From Archangium gephyra (GTDB lineage Bacteria > Myxococcota > Myxococcia > Myxococcales > Myxococcaceae), in the NCBI RefSeq assembly GCF_001027285.1, contig NZ_CP011509.1, positions 9,634,501 to 9,698,500 on the forward strand: a stretch of DNA of 64,000 nucleotides. The letters are read 5' to 3'. This document shows positions 1 to 8,732 of this stretch, one piece after another. The position numbers and the translations under genes are program-made. The stretch's first letter is position 1; the number at the start of each line of letters is the position of its first letter. The notes below the pieces were generated by a model. That model was given only the letters and a program-made list of their open reading frames with translations, did not search any database and was not told where the DNA came from.

Positions 1-1302
1 GGCGAGCTGCGCCAAAAGGCGGGTGACTGGACCGGCGCGGAGTCCGCCCTCTTCGAGGCCCTGCGGGCCGCGGAGGCCGGGCGCAACGACGAGGCCGCCG
101 CACGCGCGTGGATCCTGCTGGTGCGCGTGACGGGCGAGCAGCTCGAGCGATACGACCTGGCCCAACGCTGGCGCGAGCGCGCCGAGGCGGCCATCGAGCG
201 CCTGGGCGGCAACGAGGTGCTGCGCGCCCAGCTCCTCACCTACTCGGCCACCACGCTGTACGCCGAGGGCCGTTACGCGGAGGCCGCCGAGCAGCAGGAG
301 GCGGCGCTCGTACGGCTGGAGAAGGCCTTCGGTCCCGACAGCCTGGAAGCGGCGGACGTGCGCCAGGACCTGGGAAGCGCGCGGCTGGCGCAGGGCCGGG
401 CGGACGAAGGGCTCTCACACCTGACGCGCGCGGTGGAGCTGCGCCGGGCGGCCCTGGGCGAGGAGCACCCGGACGTGGCGAGGGCACGGCTTGCGCTCGG
501 CGAGGCTCACTGGCAACAGGGCGATTACACGGAGACGGAGCAACTGTCGCGCGGCGCGCTGGAGTCGCTGGAGCGCTCGCTGGGCCCGGAGCACCCCAGT
601 GTGGGCGATGCACTCAACCTGCTCGCCCTGGCCCTCCAATCCCAGAAGCGGCTGGACGAGGCCCTCCTCCTGTACGAGCGCGCGCTGCGCATCGTGGAGA
701 AGACGGAGGGCCCCGAGAGCACCGGCGCGGCGGCGCTCGAGCACAACCTCGCCGCCGTGCTGTCGCAACAGGGGCGGCTGGACGAGGCCGTGGTCCGCTT
801 CCAGCAAGTGCTCGCGCGCAAGGAGAAGAAGCTCGGGCCGGACCACCCCCAGCTCGTGCCGGTGCTGCGCTTCCTGGGCAACACCTTGCGCAAGCAGAAG
901 CGGTACGGCGAGGCACTGGTGCACCTGGAGCGCGCCGTCACGATTCAAGTGTCACAACCGGATGACGTCCTCTCCGGCTGGACGGGGGTGCATCTGGACC
1001 TGGGGCGGGCCCTGCTGGAGGCGGAGCGGCCCCGGGACGCGCTCGTGCCGCTGGAGAAGGCCCTGGCCGGCTGGGAGCGTGCACAGCCCACACCCGTCGA
1101 GCGCGCCAACACCCGCCTCCTGCTCGCGCGGGCCCTCTGGGACGCGAGGTCGGACCGGACCCGGGCGCTGCGCCTGGCGCATGAGGCGCGGACGGTGGCG
1201 CTCGGGGCGGGCGACGCGGGGGCGCGGGTGCTCGACGCCGTGGATGCGTGGCTCGCGGGGAAATCCGCCACCGCGCCCGCGCAAGAGCCCACACCCCGGT
1301 AA
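1..1302 (+). CDS. TPR-repeat protein, 5' end outside window
   Basis: The reading frame is open from base 1, so the start lies upstream and only about 433 C-terminal residues are seen. It carries at least five tandem kinesin-light-chain-type tetratricopeptide repeats of about 42 residues. Each has the pattern A-x-x-L-E-R-A-L and a GPEHP or GPDHP loop, and they span the first two thirds of the visible part. In myxobacteria this arrangement is common as the C-terminal sensor or scaffold part of Ser/Thr kinases (known of the family). No kinase domain is visible here, so that identity is inference. A free-standing TPR protein is equally possible. A 246-bp gene-free gap with an inverted repeat follows. 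Confidence 0.8.
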   Translation, partial: GELRQKAGDWTGAESALFEALRAAEAGRNDEAAARAWILLVRVTGEQLERYDLAQRWRERAEAAIERLGGNEVLRAQLLTYSATTLYAEGRYAEAAEQQEAALVRLEKAFGPDSLEAADVRQDLGSARLAQGRADEGLSHLTRAVELRRAALGEEHPDVARARLALGEAHWQQGDYTETEQLSRGALESLERSLGPEHPSVGDALNLLALALQSQKRLDEALLLYERALRIVEKTEGPESTGAAALEHNLAAVLSQQGRLDEAVVRFQQVLARKEKKLGPDHPQLVPVLRFLGNTLRKQKRYGEALVHLERAVTIQVSQPDDVLSGWTGVHLDLGRALLEAERPRDALVPLEKALAGWERAQPTPVERANTRLLLARALWDARSDRTRALRLAHEARTVALGAGDAGARVLDAVDAWLAGKSATAPAQEPTPR

Positions 1303-1407
1303 ATCCAGTGGGCGTTGGCTGGAAAAGCCACCGCCTCCCGGAATGCACCCGCGGCCGAGACGCACTCTCCACCCAGAACACGAAATCCCGAGCAGTTCTG
1401 ACAAGTG

Positions 1408-1435
1408 ATTGCCCGTCCCACAATGGACAGGCAAT
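1408..1435. promoter_or_regulatory. inverted repeat between TPR gene and lipoprotein
   Basis: ATTGCCCGTCC (1408-1418) and GGACAGGCAAT (1425-1435) pair at 10 of 11 positions across a 6-base loop. The repeat sits in the only gap between two genes on the same strand. It could be a terminator of the upstream gene (no T-run follows) or an operator in the leader of the downstream lipoprotein gene. Confidence 0.35.
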
Positions 1436-1548
1436 TCATCGCCTTTTGGAAGGCGGGAAAGACAGACGTGCACTTGGACGGGCCCGTGCGAATCATTGCT
1501 TCGGACCGGGCCGGACCTGGTCCACACACCCAGCAAAGGAGCTCATCC

Positions 1549-1983
1549 GTGTCTCAGCTTCGTCTGTCGTTCAGCGCGCTCGTCATCTCTGGCATGCTCT
1601 TCACCGTGGCTTGCGGCCCGTCCGGGAACACCTCCACCGAGTCCAATCCCTCCACCGTGCAGCAGCAGGAGAGCAACGAGGCGAAGCCGGGCACCGGCCA
1701 GTTCTGCGGTGGCTTCGCCGCCATCCAGTGCCCCGAGGGGCTCGTCTGCGTGGATGATCCCAATGACAGCTGCGATCCCTCCACGGGCGGCGCCGACTGC
1801 GGTGGCATCTGCGTGAAGGGCACCAGCCAGACCGCCGAGAAGAAGAAGTGCGACTACAACGACCCCACCCGCTTCTACGCCGCGCGCAGTCCGGAGGAGT
1901 GCGCCGCCGTCACCTTCATCTGCGTCGAGGGCCAGACGGCGTTCTTCGACGAGTGCGGCTGTGGTTGTGAGACCAACCGGTGA
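1549..1983 (+). CDS. small Cys-rich lipoprotein, function unknown
   Basis: The protein is 144 aa. The GTG start is chosen because AAAGGAG lies 9 bases before it and it is followed directly by a signal peptide ending in the lipobox TVAC. An in-frame ATG further upstream would put 48 non-signal residues in front. After the lipidated Cys comes a Ser/Thr/Gln linker, then about 12 cysteines in motifs such as GQFCGG, CPEGLVC and a final CGCGC cluster. This suggests a compact disulfide-bonded domain outside the inner membrane. Similar small Cys-rich lipoproteins with a 'G-x-x-C-G-G-x-A-x-x-x-C' start are frequent in myxobacteria; their role is unknown. Confidence 0.7.
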   Translation: MSQLRLSFSALVISGMLFTVACGPSGNTSTESNPSTVQQQESNEAKPGTGQFCGGFAAIQCPEGLVCVDDPNDSCDPSTGGADCGGICVKGTSQTAEKKKCDYNDPTRFYAARSPEECAAVTFICVEGQTAFFDECGCGCETNR

Positions 1984-2083
1984 GCTGAGCCTCCTCCAGC
2001 GGCACCGCGGGTAGGGACAGGGGCCCTGGCGAAGCGGGAATTTTTCGCCAGGGCTCCGCCAGGGATTGCTAGGCTCGCGGCCC

Positions 2084-2911
2084 ATGCGAGTGATTCCCTG
2101 GCTTCTGATGGCCTTCCTGGTCCCGGCCTGTCACGCCCCCCGGGCGGGCACGGTCCCGGGAGAGACCCCGGCCTGTGTGCTCGACGCCCAGCCCGAGGTC
2201 ATCGCGGTGCCCAACCCCAAACCGGGCGAGCTGAATGAGTTCTTCGATCTGCCCGACTCGCCCGAGTGGTGGGCCCCGGCGCCGATGGACCCCGAGCGCG
2301 AGCAGTACCGGGCGGCGCTCGTGGCCCGGCTCGGCGCGGAGGGTCTGCACCAGCGCGCCCTGCTGGAGCGGCAGCACGCCATCCATACCGCGATGGCGGG
2401 CAAGCCCATGCAGCGCGAGGCGGAGAACACCGGGCGCGTCCTCGAGGGGAGCTCCGGGAAGCCAGGCCCGGCGAGCTGCCTGGAGTGGCGGCTCTTCCAG
2501 CGCCAGGCCCGGCGCTACCCCATGCTCGAGCGCCCCACCGAATTCGGGGCCTACGTCCTGCGCGGGCACGGGCGGCTGCGGGTGTACCTCTCGGGAGGCG
2601 ACAGCGTGGGCGGGCAGCTGCGGCACGAGGTGAGTGACCGGGTGGCGGCGGACGCGGCCAACGGCTTCGAGCCGGTGGCGCACCTCCACAACCACCCCTT
2701 CATGTTCGACCGGAAGGTGGGAGACCGCACGTACGCCAACGAGGACTCGGTGAAGGACATTGGCGGAGCGCTGGCCCCCAGCCTCACGGACGTGCACGCC
2801 TGGCGCAACATGCGCGAGGGCTTCGGCCTGAAGGGCGCCTGGCTGACCAACGGGCTGGACAGCATCCACTACACGTCCGAGGACTTCGACCGGCTCTCCG
2901 CCTGGGATTGA
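2084..2911 (+). CDS. lipoprotein with JAMM/DUF4329-like motif
   Basis: The protein is 275 aa. The ATG is placed directly before a signal peptide ending in VPAC; an earlier in-frame start would only add six residues. The C-terminal half has E153 in the context TEFGAYVLRG, H202-N-H204-P205, and S233-L-T-D236 preceded by Pro. That is the E / HxHP / S-x-x-D arrangement of zinc isopeptidases of the JAMM (MPN+) fold. The HxH-to-Ser distance (28 residues) is longer than the usual 7 or so, which is closer to DUF4329-type JAMM relatives. Zinc binding and peptidase activity are inference. The protein would act in the periplasm or at the outer membrane. Confidence 0.6.
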   Translation: MRVIPWLLMAFLVPACHAPRAGTVPGETPACVLDAQPEVIAVPNPKPGELNEFFDLPDSPEWWAPAPMDPEREQYRAALVARLGAEGLHQRALLERQHAIHTAMAGKPMQREAENTGRVLEGSSGKPGPASCLEWRLFQRQARRYPMLERPTEFGAYVLRGHGRLRVYLSGGDSVGGQLRHEVSDRVAADAANGFEPVAHLHNHPFMFDRKVGDRTYANEDSVKDIGGALAPSLTDVHAWRNMREGFGLKGAWLTNGLDSIHYTSEDFDRLSAWD

Positions 2912-3122
2912 GCACCGTCCCCGCCCCCCGGGTCTTGTCCCACCTGCTCCAGGATTTGATCGATCTTCACGCTGTTCTCCCCTCTCGTTGTGCGCGGCTT
3001 GTCCATGCGCTCGGGGCCTCGGGCCGTGCCTGGCCCGTGTCACATGGAAGGTAGACCTGGGAAAGGGACCTCCAGGGGGGTTGACGCGCCCCACCCACCC
3101 TTCGCAGCATGGACGTCCCCAC

Positions 3123-3890
3123 ATGCACGTCCCTCCCGTCTACCGCCGATGGGTCACCTGCCCCGAGCCGCGCCCCAAGGCCAGCTTGCGCCTGTTCTGC
3201 TTCCACTTCGCCGGAGGTGACGCCTCTGTCTTCCGGCTGTGGGCCAAACAGCTGCCCGCCTCCATCGAGGTCTGCCCCATCGAGCTGCCAGGCCGGGCCA
3301 CGCGCCGCAACGAGACCCCCATCACCCGCTTCCCCGAGCTGCTCGACAAACTGGCGAGCATGATGCTGCCCTTCGCCAGGCAGATGCCCTTCGCCCTCTT
3401 CGGCCACAGCTTCGGCGGCGTCACCGCCTTCGAGCTGGCGCGCTGGATGCGGCGCAACAAGGCCCCCCTGCCCGTCCACCTCTTCCTCTCGGCCAGCCCG
3501 GCGATGCACCTGCGCAAGGGACCCCCGCCCCCGCTCAGCCACCTGTCGGACAAGGAGTTCCTCAAGGAGGTCGCCGCCCGGTTCGGCACGCCCCTGGAGG
3601 TGCTCTACAGCGAGGACTTCCGGCTCGGGGTGCTGCCCGCGCTGCGCACGGACGCGCTCGTCGGCGAGAGCTACCAGTACACCCCCGAGCCCCCGCTGGA
3701 CGTGCCCATCTCCTCCTTCGGCGCCTTCGAGGACAAGGAGGTCAACAAGGAGGAGGCCGAGTCCTGGCGCCAGCAGACCACCGGGCGCTTCCAGTTGCGC
3801 ATGTTCCCGGGCAGCCACCTGTTCCTCTCCACCGAGCGGCCCCGCATCTACAAGGCCCTGCTCGAGGACCTGGCGCCGCAATTTCAGTGA
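3123..3890 (+). CDS. type II (external) thioesterase
   Basis: The protein is 255 aa of the alpha/beta-hydrolase thioesterase II family (GrsT/RifR type). These enzymes remove wrong acyl groups from carrier proteins of NRPS/PKS assembly lines. The N-terminus has the family signature LFCFHFAGGDASVFRLWAK, then IELPGRATR, the nucleophile motif GHSFGG and a late GSHLFL that supplies the catalytic His. The start is taken at the ATG just before MHVPPVYRRW, because family members begin about 15-20 residues before the FAGG motif. A longer frame upstream (to 2988) is low-complexity and unlikely to be translated. No NRPS or PKS gene lies within the window, so its partner must be elsewhere. Confidence 0.88.
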   Translation: MHVPPVYRRWVTCPEPRPKASLRLFCFHFAGGDASVFRLWAKQLPASIEVCPIELPGRATRRNETPITRFPELLDKLASMMLPFARQMPFALFGHSFGGVTAFELARWMRRNKAPLPVHLFLSASPAMHLRKGPPPPLSHLSDKEFLKEVAARFGTPLEVLYSEDFRLGVLPALRTDALVGESYQYTPEPPLDVPISSFGAFEDKEVNKEEAESWRQQTTGRFQLRMFPGSHLFLSTERPRIYKALLEDLAPQFQ

Positions 3891-3971
3891 CGGGGCCCGT
3901 GTTTCCCGGCATCTACCGCTCGCCCCAGGCCTCTCCGGTCACCAGGCAGGCGGCCTCCGAGGAACGCGCAC

Positions 3972-4952
3972 GTGCTCATCCGGTATTCCGAGTGGAAGAA
4001 GCCCACTGACGGGGCCTACGCCTTCCAGCTGCGCGCCGTGGGGTCCGGGCAGGCGGGCGGCTTCTCCCCGGCCCTTCCCGGTGCCGGCCTCCGCCGGGAC
4101 ATCCGGGAGGTCGCCCGCGAGGTCCTCACGGAGGGGGAAGCGGAGCGCTTCGAGCGTCAGGTGCACCGCTGGCAGGGCCCCGAGGACGTCGTCGGAGACG
4201 CAGGCGAGAAGCCCTACGCGGGACAGCAGCTCACCTTCGAGGAGTCCCCCTGGGGTGACGCGCTGACGATGGACGAGCTCGACGCGGTGCTGCGCGGCCA
4301 CGTCCGGGTGATGCGGAGCCCCAGCGGGCAGACGGACTACGTGCTGCGCGATCACCACATGCTGGACGTGGCCCTGTACCACTACCGGACGACGGGCGAG
4401 CTGCCCCGGGCCCTCTTCCACGCGGACCGGCACTCCGACTGGTGCAAGGACAGCTTCCTGGAGGCGCGCGTGCCGCCGCAGGCCGCCACCTGGTGGAAGC
4501 TCTTCGAGGGGCTGAAGCGGCCGGAGGGCTCGGCGCCCGTCCTCACCGAGGAGGACATCTTCTTCACCACCGCCAAGGCCGAGCCGACCGCGAAGATGAC
4601 GGGCCGGGACGTGGGCTTCTCCACGCTCGTCCCCTGGTTCGTGGACACCTCGGCGCTGCACTGGCGGCAGGTGCTGGAGCGGCCCGGCGTCGTCCAGGCG
4701 GATTGGGTGTCGTTGGACCTCGACTACTTCCAGCCCGCGCCGCAGCTGCGGCTGAGCGGAGGCCTGCTGCGGGACGTGCGCTTCCACGGGATGATGGCGC
4801 GGGCGCGGGTGCGCGTCTTCGTGCTCTCTCCCCAGTTCACCAACGGTGGCGACAAGGTGGACCCGTGGGAGGTCCAGGGCAGTCTCCACTCGTCACTGCG
4901 GCTGTTGAACCTGCTGCGCCAGCTGCCCGGCAACGTGCGGCGAGTCCCCTGA
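3972..4952 (+). CDS. UPF0489 / peptide-arginase-like protein
   Basis: The protein is 326 aa, with a GTG start 9 bases after GAGGAA. The central part resembles UPF0489 (C5orf22 family; the cyanobacterial member OspR is a peptide arginase making ornithine in ribosomal peptides). It carries FHADRHSDW, which contains the D-x-H-x-D metal motif, and later SLDLDYF, which matches the S-x-D-x-D second metal motif of arginases. A dinuclear Mn site is therefore plausible. No RiPP precursor or rSAM gene is seen nearby. The gene follows the thioesterase by 81 bases on the same strand and may be co-transcribed. The substrate is unknown. Confidence 0.65.
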   Translation: MLIRYSEWKKPTDGAYAFQLRAVGSGQAGGFSPALPGAGLRRDIREVAREVLTEGEAERFERQVHRWQGPEDVVGDAGEKPYAGQQLTFEESPWGDALTMDELDAVLRGHVRVMRSPSGQTDYVLRDHHMLDVALYHYRTTGELPRALFHADRHSDWCKDSFLEARVPPQAATWWKLFEGLKRPEGSAPVLTEEDIFFTTAKAEPTAKMTGRDVGFSTLVPWFVDTSALHWRQVLERPGVVQADWVSLDLDYFQPAPQLRLSGGLLRDVRFHGMMARARVRVFVLSPQFTNGGDKVDPWEVQGSLHSSLRLLNLLRQLPGNVRRVP

Positions 4953-4962
4953 AAAACGGAAC

Positions 4963-4991
4963 GGGCGGCCCCCTCGTGGAGAGAGCCGCCC
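4963..4991 (-). terminator. terminator of the M4 peptidase gene
   Basis: GGGCGGC (4963-4969) pairs with GCCGCCC (4985-4991). Read on the minus strand the hairpin is followed within six bases by GTTTTTC, as in an intrinsic terminator for the protease gene. It lies between two convergent genes and may also stop plus-strand transcripts. Confidence 0.6.
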
Positions 4992-5019
4992 GCCCTTCAA
5001 TCCCTACCGCCGGCCAGGC

Positions 5020-7236
5020 CTACGGCTGGGTGTAGTTGATGGTCAGGGTGTAGCTGGCGGTGCCCGAGCCGGCGCCGCGGACCATGATGTACGCATTGCT
5101 CTGGCCCGCCGGCACCGTCACCGAGCACGTCTCGGAAGCCGTGGACGTGTTCGAGCGGCAGTCGTAGAGCGAGGTGGTGGGCGCCGAGCCGAAGCGCACG
5201 TACAGGTCGGGGTTGCGCGTGCCCGTCATGGTCACCTGGAAGGTGGTGCCCGCCAGCACGTTGTACGGGCCGAAGTTGTCGCTCGCGTTCTTGCCCACGC
5301 TGTCGTTGACCGTCGTGGTCACCGGCGTGCCCGTGCCGCCACCGCCGCCACCACCGCCGTACGTGCCCTTGAGGGTGACGCCGGAGTAGCTGGAGTAGGC
5401 GTTGAGCATCACGTACCAGGTGCCCGCCTGCGGGTTGGTGAAGGGGCAGGACTCGATGTTGCCGCTCTTGTACGGACGGCAGTCGTAGGTGCTGGAGCTG
5501 GGGACGGCGCCGTAGCGGACGTACAGGTCCGCGTCACCCGTGCCGCCGCTGATGTCGAAGGACAGGCTCGACTGGCCCGCGGGCACCTCGAGCGCGTAGT
5601 ACTTCTTGTTGCCGGAGCTGCCCGACAGGCTGCTCACCGGCACGCCGTTGGACAGCGGGTTCACCACCGGCGGCGGAGGCGGCACGCCCACGGCCTTCCA
5701 GGCCTCGTTCACCGCCAGGGACTCGGCCGAGCCCGCGCCGTAGAGCGCCTCGGCGGCCTGGAGGGTGTACGTCTTGGCCTGCTCGAAGGTGGTGCTGGCC
5801 GTGAAGAGGTCCGTGTTGGCCTTGTAGAAGATGCGGCCGGCCTTCTCCGGGCCAATGGCCGGGACCACGTTGGCCGACTTGCCGCGCGGGTGCGCGCCGC
5901 CCTTGCTCAGCAGCGAGAACACCAGGTTGCTGATGCCCGAGCTGTAGTGCACGTCCACGCCCGAGGAGTAGTCGCCGTAGAAGTCGAGCGACACGCCATC
6001 CTTCACCGGGTCATCCATGTAGCGGAGCGCGTCGTTGGCGGTGCCCGGCGTCCAGATGTCCTCGCCGACCATGAAGACGTCCGCGTCCACGGCCCAGTTG
6101 CGCGTCCAGCTCTCGCACACGCCGGCGAAGATGTCGGACATGGACTCGTTGAGGCCGCCGGACTCACCCGAGTAGATGAGGTCCGACTCGGAGTCCGTCA
6201 CGGCGTGGGTCAGCTCGTGGACGGTGACGTCCAGGTCCTTGCCCAGCTCGATGGAGTCCGAGTTGTTGCCATCGCCGTACACCATCTGGGTGCCGTCCCA
6301 GTAGGCGTTCACGTAGTTGCTGCCGTAGTGGACGGTGCTGATGAGCGCGGCGCCCGCGTTGTTGTACGAGTCGCGGCCGAAGAGCGTCTGGTAGCAGTTA
6401 TAGGTGGCGCCCAGCATGTCGTAGTTCATGTCGACATGGGCGTCGCCGATGGCCGCCTGGCCCTCGCTGCGCTTGAGCGTGCCCGGCGTGGTGGAGGTGT
6501 TGTTGGCCGAGTACACCTTGCGGTTGAGCGCCGTGTGGATGAGCGGGTTGACGAGCAGCACGCCGCCGCGCTGCGCGTCCACGTAGACCCTGTCGTCGGC
6601 GGGCATGCCGTCGCGCTCGCCCTTGAGGCGCACCTCGTAGGCCAGCCGCGGCTCGGCACTGCCCTCGGAGCGCAGGTAGACCAGCTCCGCCCTGCCCTGG
6701 GAGGCGGCACCGCGCGCGGTGGAGCCCTCCACGGCGGCCTTCAGCGCGGCCTCGGGGGACACCTTCGCGGCGGCGGAGACGTTCGAGCCATCCCGCGCCG
6801 AGCCGTTGGCCGCGTAGACATTGCCCGCCGCGTCCACGTGCAGGACGAGCTCGCCGCCCACCACGCGCAGGCCGTTCTTCGTCTGCTGGAAGCGCAGGTG
6901 CTGGTGGCCCTGCGCGTCCACGCTGGCGCGCCGCAACACCAGATCGTTCTGGTCGAGCCGGAACACCGGCGCCACCCGGCTCAGCGCCTCGCGCACGTCC
7001 GGCTGCGCGCGCAGCCCCGCGGCCTGGGACGCACGGCCGAACTGGCCGCTCACCGAGTAGGGAATTCCCTCGTCGCTGCCCAGCACCCGGGCGCCCTGGA
7101 TGCGCGCCAGCGCGGCCTGGATGTCGGCGTCATCGCCCCCCTGCACGGGCGCCTCGCCCTCCTGCATCGCACCGCACGCGGCCAGGCTGGCTCCCAGCCA
7201 CGCCACGCAGAACGTCCTCACGAACCGGTTGCTCAC
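5020..7236 (-). CDS. M4 (thermolysin-type) metalloprotease with two PPC domains
   Basis: The protein is 738 aa. The GTG start is preceded by AGAGGAG at 7-bp spacing. An upstream in-frame ATG (7278) would add 14 residues before the signal peptide and is less likely. The signal peptide ends in SLAAC, a lipobox, so the proenzyme may be lipid-anchored. An FTP/PepSY propeptide comes first. The catalytic domain has HELTH (H340, E341, H344) and NESMSD with the third ligand E364, the standard HExxH-x19-E of M4. The C-terminus has two pre-peptidase C-terminal (PPC) domains with Cys-paired loops, separated by an eight-Gly linker; these are usually cut off on secretion. It is probably used for feeding on protein or prey. 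Confidence 0.93.
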   Translation of the reverse strand: MSNRFVRTFCVAWLGASLAACGAMQEGEAPVQGGDDADIQAALARIQGARVLGSDEGIPYSVSGQFGRASQAAGLRAQPDVREALSRVAPVFRLDQNDLVLRRASVDAQGHQHLRFQQTKNGLRVVGGELVLHVDAAGNVYAANGSARDGSNVSAAAKVSPEAALKAAVEGSTARGAASQGRAELVYLRSEGSAEPRLAYEVRLKGERDGMPADDRVYVDAQRGGVLLVNPLIHTALNRKVYSANNTSTTPGTLKRSEGQAAIGDAHVDMNYDMLGATYNCYQTLFGRDSYNNAGAALISTVHYGSNYVNAYWDGTQMVYGDGNNSDSIELGKDLDVTVHELTHAVTDSESDLIYSGESGGLNESMSDIFAGVCESWTRNWAVDADVFMVGEDIWTPGTANDALRYMDDPVKDGVSLDFYGDYSSGVDVHYSSGISNLVFSLLSKGGAHPRGKSANVVPAIGPEKAGRIFYKANTDLFTASTTFEQAKTYTLQAAEALYGAGSAESLAVNEAWKAVGVPPPPPVVNPLSNGVPVSSLSGSSGNKKYYALEVPAGQSSLSFDISGGTGDADLYVRYGAVPSSSTYDCRPYKSGNIESCPFTNPQAGTWYVMLNAYSSYSGVTLKGTYGGGGGGGGTGTPVTTTVNDSVGKNASDNFGPYNVLAGTTFQVTMTGTRNPDLYVRFGSAPTTSLYDCRSNTSTASETCSVTVPAGQSNAYIMVRGAGSGTASYTLTINYTQP

Positions 7237-7433
7237 GAAGAACTCCTCTGAAGTAGAGGTGACTTTCTTGACATACATGTTGGTTGCGCTTCAAGGCGTT
7301 GTGATGATTTACACGATTTTTTCTGATTGAGTTGTGTAAACGCTGACGAGTGGCCACTTGGTTGTTCACCGATGAAGTGGCACGGTGCGCGGTTTTTCTT
7401 TTTCTGAGAAAAGAGAGCCAATTGGGCACCGCC

Positions 7434-8732
7434 ATGAAGCTCACGAAGCTCCACATCCATGGGTATCGGGACATCGCGCCGGGCACGGGGCTGGTGTTCA
7501 GTCCGGCGCTCAACCTGGTGCTCGGAGAGAACGGCACCGGCAGGACGACGCTGCTGGAGCTGATCTCGCGCGTGCTCGCCTCGGACTTCTCCGGGCTCAT
7601 CCGCGAGGAGTTCTCGTTGGAGTACGCCCTCTCCTTCCCCGGGATGGAGCTCCACGTCACCGTGCGCAACACGCGGGCCACGGGCGCGTCCCGGCCGGCC
7701 GTCACCGCGCGCGAGGAGTCGGCGCTGCTGCTGCCACGTCCTCCGGAGGCCGCCCCGGGGCTCGAGCCCTTCATGGAGCTGGTGCTCGAGCTGGATGCGC
7801 CCGGCCCCCGGCTGGTGATGCGCGCCGACGCCACGGGCGTGGCCTGGGAGGTGGACGGGCAGCCCGCCTATTCACAGACCATGTACTGGTCGCTGTTGGA
7901 CCGGACCGTCTGGGTGGTGCTCTTCATGACGGCCCAGCGGCTGGAGCCCGAGGTCCGCGAGCCGCTCAAGGAGCTGCTGCGCCGCACCTTCCTGCTCGCC
8001 CCCGCGCGCTTCGACGAGGGGCTGGGGACGTTCCAGCAGATTGGCAATACACAGTATGGAATGGAGATGCGGGGCGACGAGGTCTTCCCGCTCGGGTTGA
8101 TGTGGCTGCCCGCGTGGATGCCCGGGCTGTTGCGTGAGCGGGTGGCGCGCGAGATGCCTCCGCCCGCCGGCCATCTCGACATCCGCCACGACGAGGTGGA
8201 GCGCGGCTTCCTGGCGAGGTTCGTCTCCCTGGCTGGCTTCAGCGCGGGAACGTTCCGGGTGGAGCTGCTGGACAAGCGCAGCTACGAGGGCGGCGGGCGG
8301 CTGGAGTTCGGCCGCTTCGGCTTCCGCTTCACCCGGCGCGACGGCGCGGTGCTGACGCAGGAGCAGCTCGGCCATGGACAGAAGCGGCTGCTGTCCTTCC
8401 TGTACTACCTGGACGTCAACGAGGACTTCGTCATCGCCGACGAGCTGGCCAACAGCCTGCACCCGCGCCACGTGGAGGCCTGTGTGAGGGAGCTGGGCCG
8501 CCGGCAGTCCTTCCTCACCAGCCAGAATCCGCTGCTCTTCGAGCACATCCCGCTCGGCTCCGCGGAGGAGGCCCGCGCCTCGCTGCTCCACTGTGGGACG
8601 GAGCTGCGGGACGGCCGCGAGTGGAAGGTGTGCACCAACCCGTCACCGGAGACGGCCGCGAAGCTCTTCGGCGCGTACCAGCGGGGAGACACCCCGCTCG
8701 CGACGCTGCTGCGCACTCACGGGTTGTGGTGA
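7434..8732 (+). CDS. AAA family ATPase (SMC/RecF-like)
   Basis: The protein is 432 aa. The ATG is chosen because MKLTKLHIHGYRDI is the usual first strand of SMC/RecF-type ATPases; an earlier in-frame start (7350) lies in AT-rich promoter-like sequence. Walker A is GENGTGRTT, with Arg instead of the usual Lys-Ser neighbour pattern. The signature region is LGHGQKRLLSFLYYL and Walker B is FVIADELANSLHPR. No TOPRIM or nuclease domain is attached. Such single-domain AAA proteins occur alone or with a partner nuclease. The tail-to-tail neighbour, an AlkB homolog on the other strand, overlaps its last 16 bases. The role is unknown; DNA repair or element defence are guesses. Confidence 0.75.
   Translation: MKLTKLHIHGYRDIAPGTGLVFSPALNLVLGENGTGRTTLLELISRVLASDFSGLIREEFSLEYALSFPGMELHVTVRNTRATGASRPAVTAREESALLLPRPPEAAPGLEPFMELVLELDAPGPRLVMRADATGVAWEVDGQPAYSQTMYWSLLDRTVWVVLFMTAQRLEPEVREPLKELLRRTFLLAPARFDEGLGTFQQIGNTQYGMEMRGDEVFPLGLMWLPAWMPGLLRERVAREMPPPAGHLDIRHDEVERGFLARFVSLAGFSAGTFRVELLDKRSYEGGGRLEFGRFGFRFTRRDGAVLTQEQLGHGQKRLLSFLYYLDVNEDFVIADELANSLHPRHVEACVRELGRRQSFLTSQNPLLFEHIPLGSAEEARASLLHCGTELRDGREWKVCTNPSPETAAKLFGAYQRGDTPLATLLRTHGLW

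Noticed and set aside
2988-3122. 45-residue N-terminal extension of the type II thioesterase
   Set aside because: It is Gly/Pro/Arg-rich and unrelated to the family, whose members start close to the LFCFHFAGG block.
5890-7251. 453-residue open frame on the plus strand
   Set aside because: It is antisense to the M4 protease. Val/His/Arg-rich composition and no ribosome site.
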